Positions 16,476 to 24,286 of a stretch of DNA of 64,000 nucleotides are shown one piece after another. How positions within the stretch are numbered: position 1 is the stretch's first letter; each line of letters starts with the position of its first letter. Where the stretch lies: contig NZ_AP022584.1 of NCBI RefSeq assembly GCF_010731675.1, forward strand, positions 1,240,001 to 1,304,000, written 5' to 3'. Below the pieces are notes generated by a model. That model was not told the origin of the DNA. It worked only from the letters and a program-made list of their open reading frames with translations, and did no database searches. A program made the position numbers and the translations under genes. Source of the stretch: Mycobacterium marseillense (GTDB lineage: Bacteria; Actinomycetota; Actinomycetes; Mycobacteriales; Mycobacteriaceae).

Positions 16476-18758
16476 ATGACTGTTGTCGAGGACACCGCCG
16501 TAGAAATTCTCTCCGATGCGGCGGGGCGGATGAGATTGCATGTTCCGTGGGTTCGTTCGGATTCCCGTCGTGCGGTGGCCGTCGAAGACAAGGTGGACAA
16601 GCAGACCGGGGTGCGCGCGGTGCACGCCTATCCCCACACCGGATCGGTCGTGGTGTGGTATTCACCCAAGCGTTGTGATCGCTCGGCGATCATGGCGGCC
16701 ATTGCGGCGGCCAAAGACGTCGCTGCCGAGCTGATTCCCGCGCGTACGCCGCGCTCGGCTGATGTTCGCAACACCGAGGTGCTGCGCCTTGCGGTCGGCG
16801 GGGCGGCGCTGGTGTTGTTGGGTGTGCGCCGCTACGGTTTCCGCCGCCCGCCGCTGCTGGGGCCCAAGGGTCAGCTGGTGGCCACCGGCGCGACGGTGTT
16901 CATGGGCTATCCGTTCTTCCGCGGGGCGCTACGTTCGCTTCGTTCTGGCCGAGCGGGCACCGACACCCTGGTGACGGTGGCCACGGTGGCCAGCATGGTG
17001 TTGCGGGAGAACGTGGTCGCGCTGACCGTGTTGTGGCTGCTCAATATCGGCGAGTACCTGCAGGACCTGACGCTGCGCCGCACCCGGCGGGCCATCGCCG
17101 ACCTGTTGCGCGGCACCGCGGACACCGCCTGGATCAGGGTTAATGATGGCAGCGAAGTCCAGGTGCCCATCGATACCTTGCAAATCGGTGACGAGGTCGT
17201 CATTCACGATCACGTGGCGATCCCGGTGGACGGCGAGGTGCTCGACGGCGAAGCGGTAGTCGACCAGTCGGCGATCACCGGCGAAACGTTGCCGGTCAGC
17301 ATGGTCGTCGGCTCCCGCGTGCACGCCGGATCGGTGGTGGTACGCGGACGCCTCGTGGTGCGCGCGGCCGCGGTGGGCAGCGAAACCACGATCGGGCGCA
17401 TCATTTCCCGCGTCGAGGAGGCCCAGCACGATCGGGCGCCGATTCAAACGGTCGGTGAGAACTTCTCGCGCCGATTTGTCCCGATCTCGTTCATCGTGTC
17501 CGCGGCAACCCTGCTGCTGACCGGCGACATCCGGCGCGCGATGACCATGCTGTTGATCGCGTGTCCATGCGCGGTGGGATTGTCGACCCCGACTGCGATC
17601 AGCGCAGCGATCGGCAACGGGGCGCGCCGCGGCATTCTGATCAAGGGCGGATCGCACCTCGAACAAGCCGGGCGGGTGAACGCCATCGTGTTCGACAAGA
17701 CCGGGACGCTCACCGTTGGGCGCCCCGTCGTGACGAATGTCGTTGCCTTCCAGAAGGACTGGCAGCCCGAAGAGGTCTTGGCCTATGCGGCCAGCTCTGA
17801 GATCCATTCGCGTCATCCGCTGGCCGAAGCGGTGATCCGCTCGACCAACGAACGCCACATCACGATCCCGCCGCACGAACAGTGCGAAGTATTGGTCGGC
17901 CTGGGCATGCGCACCTGGGCTGATGGCCGCGTTTTGCTGTTGGGCAGCCCGTCGCTGCTGCGTGCCGAAAAGGTCCGCGTGTCCAAGAAGGCAACCGAGT
18001 GGGTTGACAAATTGCGGCGCCAGGCTGAGACCCCGCTGTTGCTGGCGGTGGACGGCACGCTGGTCGGGCTGATCAGCCTGCGCGACGAAATCCGCCCCGA
18101 GGCCGCCGATGTGCTGAACAAGTTGCGCAGCAAGGGCATTGGGCGCATCGTGATGCTGACTGGTGATCATCCGGATACCGCCGAGGTGGTGGCCGGCGAA
18201 CTCGGTATCGACGAGTGGCGCGCCGAGGTGCTGCCCGAAGACAAGCTTCAGGCGGTGCGCCAACTGCAGGACGAGGGTTACGTCGTCGCGATGATCGGTG
18301 ATGGCGTCAATGACGCGCCGGCACTGGCGACCGCCGATATCGGGATCGCCATGGGTCTGGCCGGCACCGACGTCGCAGTGGAAACCGCCGATATCGCACT
18401 GGCCAACGACAACCTGCAGCGCCTGCTCGATGTACCCGATCTGGGTGCGCGAGCCGTCGCGGTGATCCGGCAGAACTACGGCATGTCCATCGCCGTCAAC
18501 TCCGTCGGTCTGCTCATGGGCGCCGGAGGGGCCCTGTCTCCGGTGCTGGCCGCGATCCTGCACAACGCATCCTCGGTCGCGGTGGTCACCAACAGCTCTC
18601 GACTGATCCGCTACCGCCTGATGAACGGTCAATCCCCGACCGCGAACGAACACTCGACGGGGGAGCCCGTCGGCACCGCTAGCGAGCAACCCGCGGCGTC
18701 GCCACCGTACAGCAAGCAATCGCGCAAGCTGTCGCCGGTTCGCACAGGACAGGACTGA
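16476..18758 (+). CDS. ctpC: P1B-type metal-exporting ATPase CtpC
   Basis: 760-aa ATPase that from memory is very close to M. tuberculosis CtpC (Rv3270), implicated in Zn efflux and Mn export. The N-terminal HMA-like domain lacks CxxC. Motifs: actuator ITGETLP (~267), CPC in IACPCAVGLSTPT (~361), DKTGT (~406), MLTGDHPDTAEVV, GDGVND (~607), and the terminal membrane signature ILHNASSVAVVTNSSRLIRYR. About 40 extra C-terminal residues, rich in Ser/Pro/Glu, follow the usual end. Second gene of a pacL1-ctpC-methyltransferase operon. Confidence 0.95.
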   Translation: MTVVEDTAVEILSDAAGRMRLHVPWVRSDSRRAVAVEDKVDKQTGVRAVHAYPHTGSVVVWYSPKRCDRSAIMAAIAAAKDVAAELIPARTPRSADVRNTEVLRLAVGGAALVLLGVRRYGFRRPPLLGPKGQLVATGATVFMGYPFFRGALRSLRSGRAGTDTLVTVATVASMVLRENVVALTVLWLLNIGEYLQDLTLRRTRRAIADLLRGTADTAWIRVNDGSEVQVPIDTLQIGDEVVIHDHVAIPVDGEVLDGEAVVDQSAITGETLPVSMVVGSRVHAGSVVVRGRLVVRAAAVGSETTIGRIISRVEEAQHDRAPIQTVGENFSRRFVPISFIVSAATLLLTGDIRRAMTMLLIACPCAVGLSTPTAISAAIGNGARRGILIKGGSHLEQAGRVNAIVFDKTGTLTVGRPVVTNVVAFQKDWQPEEVLAYAASSEIHSRHPLAEAVIRSTNERHITIPPHEQCEVLVGLGMRTWADGRVLLLGSPSLLRAEKVRVSKKATEWVDKLRRQAETPLLLAVDGTLVGLISLRDEIRPEAADVLNKLRSKGIGRIVMLTGDHPDTAEVVAGELGIDEWRAEVLPEDKLQAVRQLQDEGYVVAMIGDGVNDAPALATADIGIAMGLAGTDVAVETADIALANDNLQRLLDVPDLGARAVAVIRQNYGMSIAVNSVGLLMGAGGALSPVLAAILHNASSVAVVTNSSRLIRYRLMNGQSPTANEHSTGEPVGTASEQPAASPPYSKQSRKLSPVRTGQD

Positions 18759-18760
18759 CC

Positions 18761-19366
18761 ATGATGCCTGTGTCCGCGCTGACGCTCTACCTCGTCTTCG
18801 CCGCACTCGGGTTCGGCTGGCGCAGCTGGACCCAGCAGCGGCGCACCGGCTCGACCGGATTTCGCGGCGTCAGTGGACGTCCCGGCTCGCTGGAATGGTG
18901 GGCCGGCGTCGGATTCGTGGGCGCCATCCTCGCCGGTGTGGCTGCCCCGCTGCTGCAACTCGGTGAAATCCTCACTCCGATGCCGGTCCTGCACGCACCC
19001 GCTGTCCAAGCGTCCGGGGTGGTGGCGGCGATCGCAGGACTCGCCGCCACCCTCTGCGCCCAACACGGCATGGGTGAATCCTGGCGGATCGGGGTCGACC
19101 CCGACGAAACCACCACCTTGGTACGCACGGGTGTGTTCGGCTGGGTCCGCAATCCCATCTTCGCTGCCATGCTCGTCTTCGCCGCCGGCATCGCTTTGAT
19201 GACGCCCAACCCGCTGGCCCTGGCCGCGTTCGTGGTCCTGCTGGCGGCCATCGAGGTTCAGGTCCGTGTCGTCGAAGAGCCGTATCTGGCCCGTATCCAC
19301 GGCCGCGCCTACACCGATTACCGCGCCGCGGTTGGGCGGTTTGCGCCCGGCATCGGGCGCAACTAG
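18761..19366 (+). CDS. Isoprenylcysteine carboxyl methyltransferase-like membrane protein
   Basis: 201-aa integral membrane protein of the ICMT/PEMT-like family. Four helices are predicted; the SAM-binding C-terminal core shows RTGVFGWVRNPIFAAML, then EEPYLARIHGRAYTDYRAAVGRF, the family signature. It begins 2 bp after the ctpC stop and is therefore co-transcribed. Bacterial ICMT-like proteins methylate small molecules or lipids, but the substrate here is unknown. Genes of this type commonly accompany metal P-ATPases in actinobacteria, which is context, not proof of function. Confidence 0.85.
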   Translation: MMPVSALTLYLVFAALGFGWRSWTQQRRTGSTGFRGVSGRPGSLEWWAGVGFVGAILAGVAAPLLQLGEILTPMPVLHAPAVQASGVVAAIAGLAATLCAQHGMGESWRIGVDPDETTTLVRTGVFGWVRNPIFAAMLVFAAGIALMTPNPLALAAFVVLLAAIEVQVRVVEEPYLARIHGRAYTDYRAAVGRFAPGIGRN

Positions 19367-19391
19367 ACACCGCCCTGAAGACGGAGGCCCC

Positions 19392-19492
19392 ATGACGTGG
19401 ACCGATGCCCACACTGCCCGGTGGAATCGATACTGGGACAAGGTTTCCCGCAACCTACGACTGAGAAATAGGGTTCTTTGACCGCCACAACC
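19392..19492 (+). pseudogene. Decayed 5' end of a class-I methyltransferase
   Basis: ATG 19392 opens MTWTDAHTARWNRYWDKVSRN, typical of the start of a SAM-dependent methyltransferase. One base later the sequence continues in another frame as YD, a stop, then EIGFFDRH, matching the usual YDREMGFFDRH. After that homology ends. The gene has both a frameshift and a stop and is truncated; it was probably the next gene of the ctpC operon. Confidence 0.6.
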
Positions 19493-19610
19493 CCGGCTGC
19501 GCATGCCCCGCCGCGGAATTCCCAAACCCGTCGACTGCATACCGACGCCACACATCACAGGTGCACCGCGATTCGGAACCATAGTTCAGCCGTTGCTGTT
19601 ATATCAGCGA

Positions 19611-19624
19611 CAACTGTACAGTTG
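19611..19624. promoter_or_regulatory. CmtR-type operator
   Basis: CAACTGTACAGTTG, a perfect 14-bp palindrome, lies just downstream of a -10-like TATATC and only 5 bp before the cmtR ATG. The promoter would give a very short leader. Autoregulation by CmtR is the obvious reading. Confidence 0.65.
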
Positions 19625-19629
19625 CGGCC

Positions 19630-19989
19630 ATGCTGACGTGTGAGGTGCGGGAATCGGCGTTGTCGCGACTGGGCCGGGCGCTGGCCGATCCGACGCGGTG
19701 CCGAATTCTTGTCGCGCTGCTGGATGGAGTTTGCTATCCCGGCCTGTTGGCTTCGCACCTGGGATTGACCCGATCCAATGTGTCCAACCATCTGTCGTGC
19801 TTACGGGGCTGCGGCCTGGTTATCGCAACGTATGAGGGCCGCCAGGTTCGTTATGCCCTGGCCGATAGTCACCTCGCGCGTGCCCTGAGCGAGTTGGTTC
19901 AGGTCGTTCTCGCGGTGGACACCGATCAGCCTTGCGGTGGTGAGCAAGCCACGTTCGAGGGAGTCCGCACCATGCCGGCTAGTCGATGA
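19630..19989 (+). CDS. cmtR: CmtR, Cd(II)/Pb(II)-sensing ArsR-family repressor
   Basis: 119-aa winged-helix ArsR/SmtB repressor, nearly identical from memory to M. tuberculosis CmtR (Rv1994c). The three metal-binding cysteines known for CmtR are present: Cys57 and Cys61 in NHLSCLRGCGL, and Cys102 in DTDQPCGGE. Further Cys are at positions 4, 24 and 35. DNA-recognition helix: LTRSNVSNHLS. It heads the cmtR-pacL2-ctpG operon and should repress it until Cd or Pb binds. Start ATG 19630 overlaps the likely operator region. Confidence 0.96.
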   Translation: MLTCEVRESALSRLGRALADPTRCRILVALLDGVCYPGLLASHLGLTRSNVSNHLSCLRGCGLVIATYEGRQVRYALADSHLARALSELVQVVLAVDTDQPCGGEQATFEGVRTMPASR

Positions 19990-20039
19990 GCGGGCTCGCC
20001 GAATCGCGACGAGCAAGCAGAAGATGAGGAGGGTTAGCC

Positions 20040-20321
20040 GTGGTTGCACATGGACTACTGATCAGGGCGACCGGGACGGTATTTACCGGGCTCGTCGGGG
20101 TGAGTGCCTACGAAGTGTTGCGCAAGGCGGTGGGAAAAACTCCCGTCCACCGCGCAGCGGTGACCGCCACAGAATGGGGCCTGCGGGGAACCCGGCGCGC
20201 CGAGGTGGCGGCCGAAGCCGCACGGCTGAAAGTTGCCGACGTGGTCGCCGAAGCTCGCGATCGGATCGGTGACAACGCCTCCCTTCCGGTCGACCCCGTA
20301 GCCGACGACTGCTGTAGCTGA
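20040..20321 (+). CDS. PacL2-like DUF1490 metal chaperone, CC tail
   Basis: 93-aa DUF1490/PacL protein, related to Rv1993c (PacL2). Same plan as the other two copies: N-terminal membrane-associated helix (RATGTVFTGLVGVSAYEVLRKAV), basic middle, [16 protein letters not shown], and a C-terminus DDCCS with a vicinal Cys pair suited to soft metals such as Cd or Pb. GTG 20040 follows GATGAGGAGGG. It lies between cmtR and ctpG as in M. tuberculosis. Confidence 0.9.
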   Translation: MVAHGLLIRATGTVFTGLVGVSAYEVLRKAVGKTPVHRAAVTATEWGLRGTRRAEVAAEAARLKVADVVAEARDRIGDNASLPVDPVADDCCS

Positions 20322-20407
20322 CATCGCACGCTGGGCACTCCTCGGCGGATAGGAGAGCTTTACATCCGCGATGAGAAGGGCGCTCTGCTATACCGCTAGG
20401 AGGGCTG

Positions 20408-22729
20408 ATGATGCCGACCACCGCTGCGCATCCCGATGCTGGCCTCAAGCTGAGCGTTGTGTCTGCGACGGCGCGACGAATGCGGGTGCACGCCAGCGGG
20501 TTTCGATTCGACACCGGCCGCGCGGTCGCGATTGAGGACGCCGTTGGTATGGTCACCGGCGTCGAAGCCGTGCGGGCCTATCCGCGCACCGCCTCAGTGG
20601 TGATCTGGTACGCGCCTGAGCGCTGCGACACCGCCGCCGTCCTGTCGGCGATCGCCGATGCTGAGCACATCCCGGTAGCGTCGGTACCACCGCGTACCCC
20701 GCACTCGGCGGACGGCCGCAAGCCCGGTGTGGTGCAACGAGTCATCGACTGGAGCACGCGGGTGCGGTCGGGCTCGTGCGATTTTGAGAAAGGTCGTCCT
20801 CCGCAGACGGTTAGCGATGGCTGTTGCGACCATGATGACAGCGAGGACGCGCCGGAGCGGCTCTGGCAGGTCGTCAAGCTGCGGCGCGCTGCGTTGTCCG
20901 GGGTGTTGCTGACGGGGTCGGTGATCACCGCATGGGTCACTCCACTGGGGCCGGTCGCTCTGGCATTCAAAGTCGTCGCCTTGGCGGTGGGGGCCTCGAC
21001 GTTCGTGCCGTCGGCCATCAAGCGACTTACGCAGGGCCGCATCGGTGTCGGCACGTTGATGACCATCGCTGCGGCCGGCGCCGTGGGTCTCGGTCAGGTC
21101 GGCGAGGCTGCCATGCTGGCGTTCTTGTTCTCCATCAGTGAGGGCTTGGAGGAATTCGCGGTGTCGCGTACGCGCCGCGGCTTGCGCGCGTTGCTGTCGC
21201 TGGTGCCGGATCAGGCCACAGTGCTGCGCGCGGGCAGCGAAACCGTGGTGGCCGCAGCCGACCTTCAGGTCGGTGATCAAATGATCGTCAAACCAGCTGA
21301 ACGTCTGGCCACTGACGGCATCATTCGTGACGGTCGCACTTCGTTGGACGTCTCCGCGATCACCGGTGAGTCGGTACCGGTCGAAGCCGGACCCGGCGAC
21401 GACGTGTTCGCCGGGTCGATCAACGGTTCCGGCGCGCTGCTGGTGCAGGTCACCGCAACGGCAGAAGACAACTCGCTGGCGCGCATCGTGCACATCGTGG
21501 AAGCCGAGCAGGCGCGCAAGGGCGCCAGTCAGCGACTGGCCGACCGCGTCGCGCGACCGCTGGTGCCGGGCATCATGATCGCCGGGGCCGCGATCGCCGG
21601 GGTGGGCAGCATTTTCGGTAGCCCTGCCGTCTGGATCGAACGTGCTCTGGTGGTACTGGTTGCTGCCTCTCCATGCGCGTTGGCCATCGCGGTGCCCGTG
21701 TCGGTGGTGGCCTCCATCGGGGCGGCCGCCAAGTTCGGTGTACTCATCAAAGGTGGCGCCGCCCTGGAAGGCATGGGCACCCTCGGCGCAATTGCCCTGG
21801 ACAAGACCGGCACCCTGACGGCCAATCGGCCTGCGGTCATCGAAGTCGTCACCACTGGGGGCGCCACTCGCGAGGAGGTGCTGGCTACGGCAGCCGCGCT
21901 GGAAGCCCGCAGCGAGCACCCACTGGCCGCGGCCATTCTTGCCACGACCCGAACGTCGGTCGCCGCGGCTAGCGACGTGCACGCCATCCCCGGTGCCGGA
22001 TTGACCGGGCGGCTCGACGGCCATGATGTTCGACTGGGACGCCCTGGCTGGCTGGACCCAGCCGGCCTCGCCGAGGACGTCATGCGCATGCAACAAGCCG
22101 GAGCCACAACGGTTCTCGTCGAACGCGACGGGCGGCTACTCGGGGCCATCGCCGTACGCGACGAACTACGTCCGGAAGCCGCCGAGGTCGTCGCCGAACT
22201 GCGAGCCGGCAACTACCAGGTGGCAATGCTCACCGGCGACAACCGCGCCACCGCTTCAGCTTTGGCCGCCGAAGCCGGAATCGAGCACGTGTACGCCGAG
22301 CTGCGTCCCGAGGACAAGGCACACCTGGTCGCAGAGCTACGTGCCCAGCGGCGGACCGCGATGGTTGGCGACGGCGTCAACGATGCTCCGGCCCTGGCCG
22401 CCGCCGACCTGGGAATCGCTATGGGCGCCATGGGAACCGACGTCGCCATCGAAACCGCCGACGTCGCGCTGATGGGCCAGGACCTGCGCCATCTGCCCCA
22501 AGCGCTGAACCATGCCCGTCGTTCCCGGCAGATCATGTTGCAAAACGTCGGGCTATCACTGGCGATCATCACCGTGCTGATGCCGCTGTCGCTGTTCGGG
22601 ACCATGGGTTTGGCTGCGGTGGTATTCGTGCATGAGCTCACCGAGGTCGTCGTCATCGCCAATGGCGTGCGCGCCGGACGCATCAAACCACTTGCTGGGC
22701 CAAAGCCATCGAGTCACGATTCAACGTAA
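20408..22729 (+). CDS. ctpG: P1B-type metal-exporting ATPase CtpG
   Basis: 773-aa ATPase. HMA-like N-terminus without CxxC, then a linker with DGCCDHDDSED (~138) that could bind metal. Membrane motif is SPC (AASPCALAIAVP, ~419) in place of CPC, with VFVHELTEVVVIANG near the end, as in P1B-4-like transporters of Co, Cd and related ions. Also seen: ITGESVP (~318), DKTGT (~464), GDGVND (~654). From memory this is CtpG (Rv1992c), regulated by CmtR, so Cd or Pb export is the expected job. Operon cmtR-pacL2-ctpG is intact. ATG 20408 follows TAGGAGGGCTG. Confidence 0.94.
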   Translation: MMPTTAAHPDAGLKLSVVSATARRMRVHASGFRFDTGRAVAIEDAVGMVTGVEAVRAYPRTASVVIWYAPERCDTAAVLSAIADAEHIPVASVPPRTPHSADGRKPGVVQRVIDWSTRVRSGSCDFEKGRPPQTVSDGCCDHDDSEDAPERLWQVVKLRRAALSGVLLTGSVITAWVTPLGPVALAFKVVALAVGASTFVPSAIKRLTQGRIGVGTLMTIAAAGAVGLGQVGEAAMLAFLFSISEGLEEFAVSRTRRGLRALLSLVPDQATVLRAGSETVVAAADLQVGDQMIVKPAERLATDGIIRDGRTSLDVSAITGESVPVEAGPGDDVFAGSINGSGALLVQVTATAEDNSLARIVHIVEAEQARKGASQRLADRVARPLVPGIMIAGAAIAGVGSIFGSPAVWIERALVVLVAASPCALAIAVPVSVVASIGAAAKFGVLIKGGAALEGMGTLGAIALDKTGTLTANRPAVIEVVTTGGATREEVLATAAALEARSEHPLAAAILATTRTSVAAASDVHAIPGAGLTGRLDGHDVRLGRPGWLDPAGLAEDVMRMQQAGATTVLVERDGRLLGAIAVRDELRPEAAEVVAELRAGNYQVAMLTGDNRATASALAAEAGIEHVYAELRPEDKAHLVAELRAQRRTAMVGDGVNDAPALAAADLGIAMGAMGTDVAIETADVALMGQDLRHLPQALNHARRSRQIMLQNVGLSLAIITVLMPLSLFGTMGLAAVVFVHELTEVVVIANGVRAGRIKPLAGPKPSSHDST

Positions 22730-22945
22730 CGATGCAACGAATCTACGGCCCGTCCAGGATCGTCAAGTACCGCCGGGGCGGCGGTATCAGGACGCGATGT
22801 CGGCCCTGGTCGCCAATTGATTGCCCATGCTGTCGCGTCTCCCCCGCAGCGAATCGCCGAAGCGCGTGACTCGCGAGGGTTACCCGTTCGAGTGGGCTAC
22901 GGCATCCTGAGCCCGACGAGCGCCCGGTAAGAAAGGTGAGCAGAA

Positions 22946-24286
22946 GTGAGTGGACCCGAAACGCCAGCTAAGCAGGCCGGGGCGCACCCGGTTATGCATC
23001 TCTCAGAGTTGCTGCACGCGCCGGTCCTGGCCCGGTCGGGCGAGGCTGTGGGCCGGGTGCAGGACGTGATTGTGCGGCTGCGCGGCGCCGACGAGCATCC
23101 GCTGGTGAGTGGGATCGTCGCTGTGGTGGGGAGGCGGCGGGTGTTCATCGGCAGCCCCTCCATTTCCCAGTACGCCCCAGACCGCGTGGTCTTGGCGACA
23201 CACAAAATCGATCTGCGCGGTTTCGAACGCCGCGACGGCGAGGTGTTGCTGCGCACTGATGTGCTAGGACACCGGTTGATCGATGTGGCTGCCGTGGAGT
23301 TGGTACGCGCCTATGACGTGGAGCTCGAAGATACCGGGGGCGGGTGGGTGCTTGTCCGTCTGGATACTCGCCGCCCGGCGCGGTTCTTCGGACTAATCAA
23401 AAGCCGGGGTGGGCATGCGGCCCGAGATTGGAAGGCATTCGAACCCCTGATCGGCCACGCCCGCTCCGGTGCATCGCGACGTCAGTCAGGCCGGCTCAGC
23501 GGGTTCAAACCCGCGGACATCGCTGATCTTCTCGAAGACGCTGACAAAGCCGAGGGCGGCGAGATCCTCGACCGGGTCCGCAGCGACCCGGAATTGGAAG
23601 CCGACGTGTTCGAAGAACTTGACCCTGACAAGGCCAGCCGATTGCTCAATGACATGGCCGATGACGAGGTCGCCGCACTATTGGGCCGGATGCGCGCCGA
23701 CGACGCCGCCGACGCGATCGCAGACCTGCGTCAATCGCGGCGCAGGCGCGTGCTGGAGCTGATGCCGGGCCCGCAGCGCACGAAGGTGATCACCCTGATG
23801 GGCTTTAACCCCGACAGTGCCGGCGGCCTGATGAATGTCGACTTCGTCTCCTGCGCCGCAAGCACCACCGCGGGCACGGCGCTGGCAGTGATCGCGGGCG
23901 CCACGACGATACAGCCCGAGGCATTGGTCAAGATGCATGTCCTTGATGAAGACAACCGCCTGGCTGGTGTCGTGTCGGTGATCGACCTGCTGCAAGCCGA
24001 ACCCGGTCACACCGTTGAAGCACTGATGGATTGCGACCCAATCCGGGTCGGCGCCGAAGCCGATCTGACCGACGTCGCCCTATTGATGGCCGACTTCAAC
24101 CTCTACTCCATCCCCGTCGTCGACGGCCAGGATCGCGTGCTCGGGGTTGTCACCGTCGATGACGTGCTAGAAGCTACGATCCCCGAGGATTGGCGTCGCC
24201 GCGAACCCGCCCCCCGCCCGGTCCGCGAAATCACCCCACCAGATGACGATCGCGATGCGCCTGCACCTAACAGTGAGGCGCGGTGA
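22946..24286 (+). CDS. Soluble MgtE-N/CBS domain protein
   Basis: 446 aa, no membrane helix. Residues about 15-140 look like PRC-barrel-type repeats (VGRVQDVIVRL; LIDVAAVELVRAYDVEL), 180-300 like the MgtE N-terminal superhelix (DIADLLEDADKAEGGEILDRV ... DEVAALLGRMRADDAADAI), and 300-420 are two CBS domains (ALVKMHVLDEDNRLAGVVSVIDLL; LYSIPVVDGQDRVLGVVTVDDVLE). This is the cytoplasmic Mg-sensing gate of MgtE without its channel. The stop overlaps the start of an NRAMP-related transporter (GTGA), so it is probably that transporter's regulatory subunit. GTG start with GAAAGGTGAGC upstream. Confidence 0.85.
   Translation: MSGPETPAKQAGAHPVMHLSELLHAPVLARSGEAVGRVQDVIVRLRGADEHPLVSGIVAVVGRRRVFIGSPSISQYAPDRVVLATHKIDLRGFERRDGEVLLRTDVLGHRLIDVAAVELVRAYDVELEDTGGGWVLVRLDTRRPARFFGLIKSRGGHAARDWKAFEPLIGHARSGASRRQSGRLSGFKPADIADLLEDADKAEGGEILDRVRSDPELEADVFEELDPDKASRLLNDMADDEVAALLGRMRADDAADAIADLRQSRRRRVLELMPGPQRTKVITLMGFNPDSAGGLMNVDFVSCAASTTAGTALAVIAGATTIQPEALVKMHVLDEDNRLAGVVSVIDLLQAEPGHTVEALMDCDPIRVGAEADLTDVALLMADFNLYSIPVVDGQDRVLGVVTVDDVLEATIPEDWRRREPAPRPVREITPPDDDRDAPAPNSEAR

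Noticed and set aside
16929..18806. 625-aa minus-strand open frame opposite ctpC
   Set aside because: Shadow of ctpC with no domain and His/Arg/Gln-rich composition.
20594..22096. 500-aa minus-strand open frame opposite ctpG
   Set aside because: Shadow of ctpG; no recognisable protein features.
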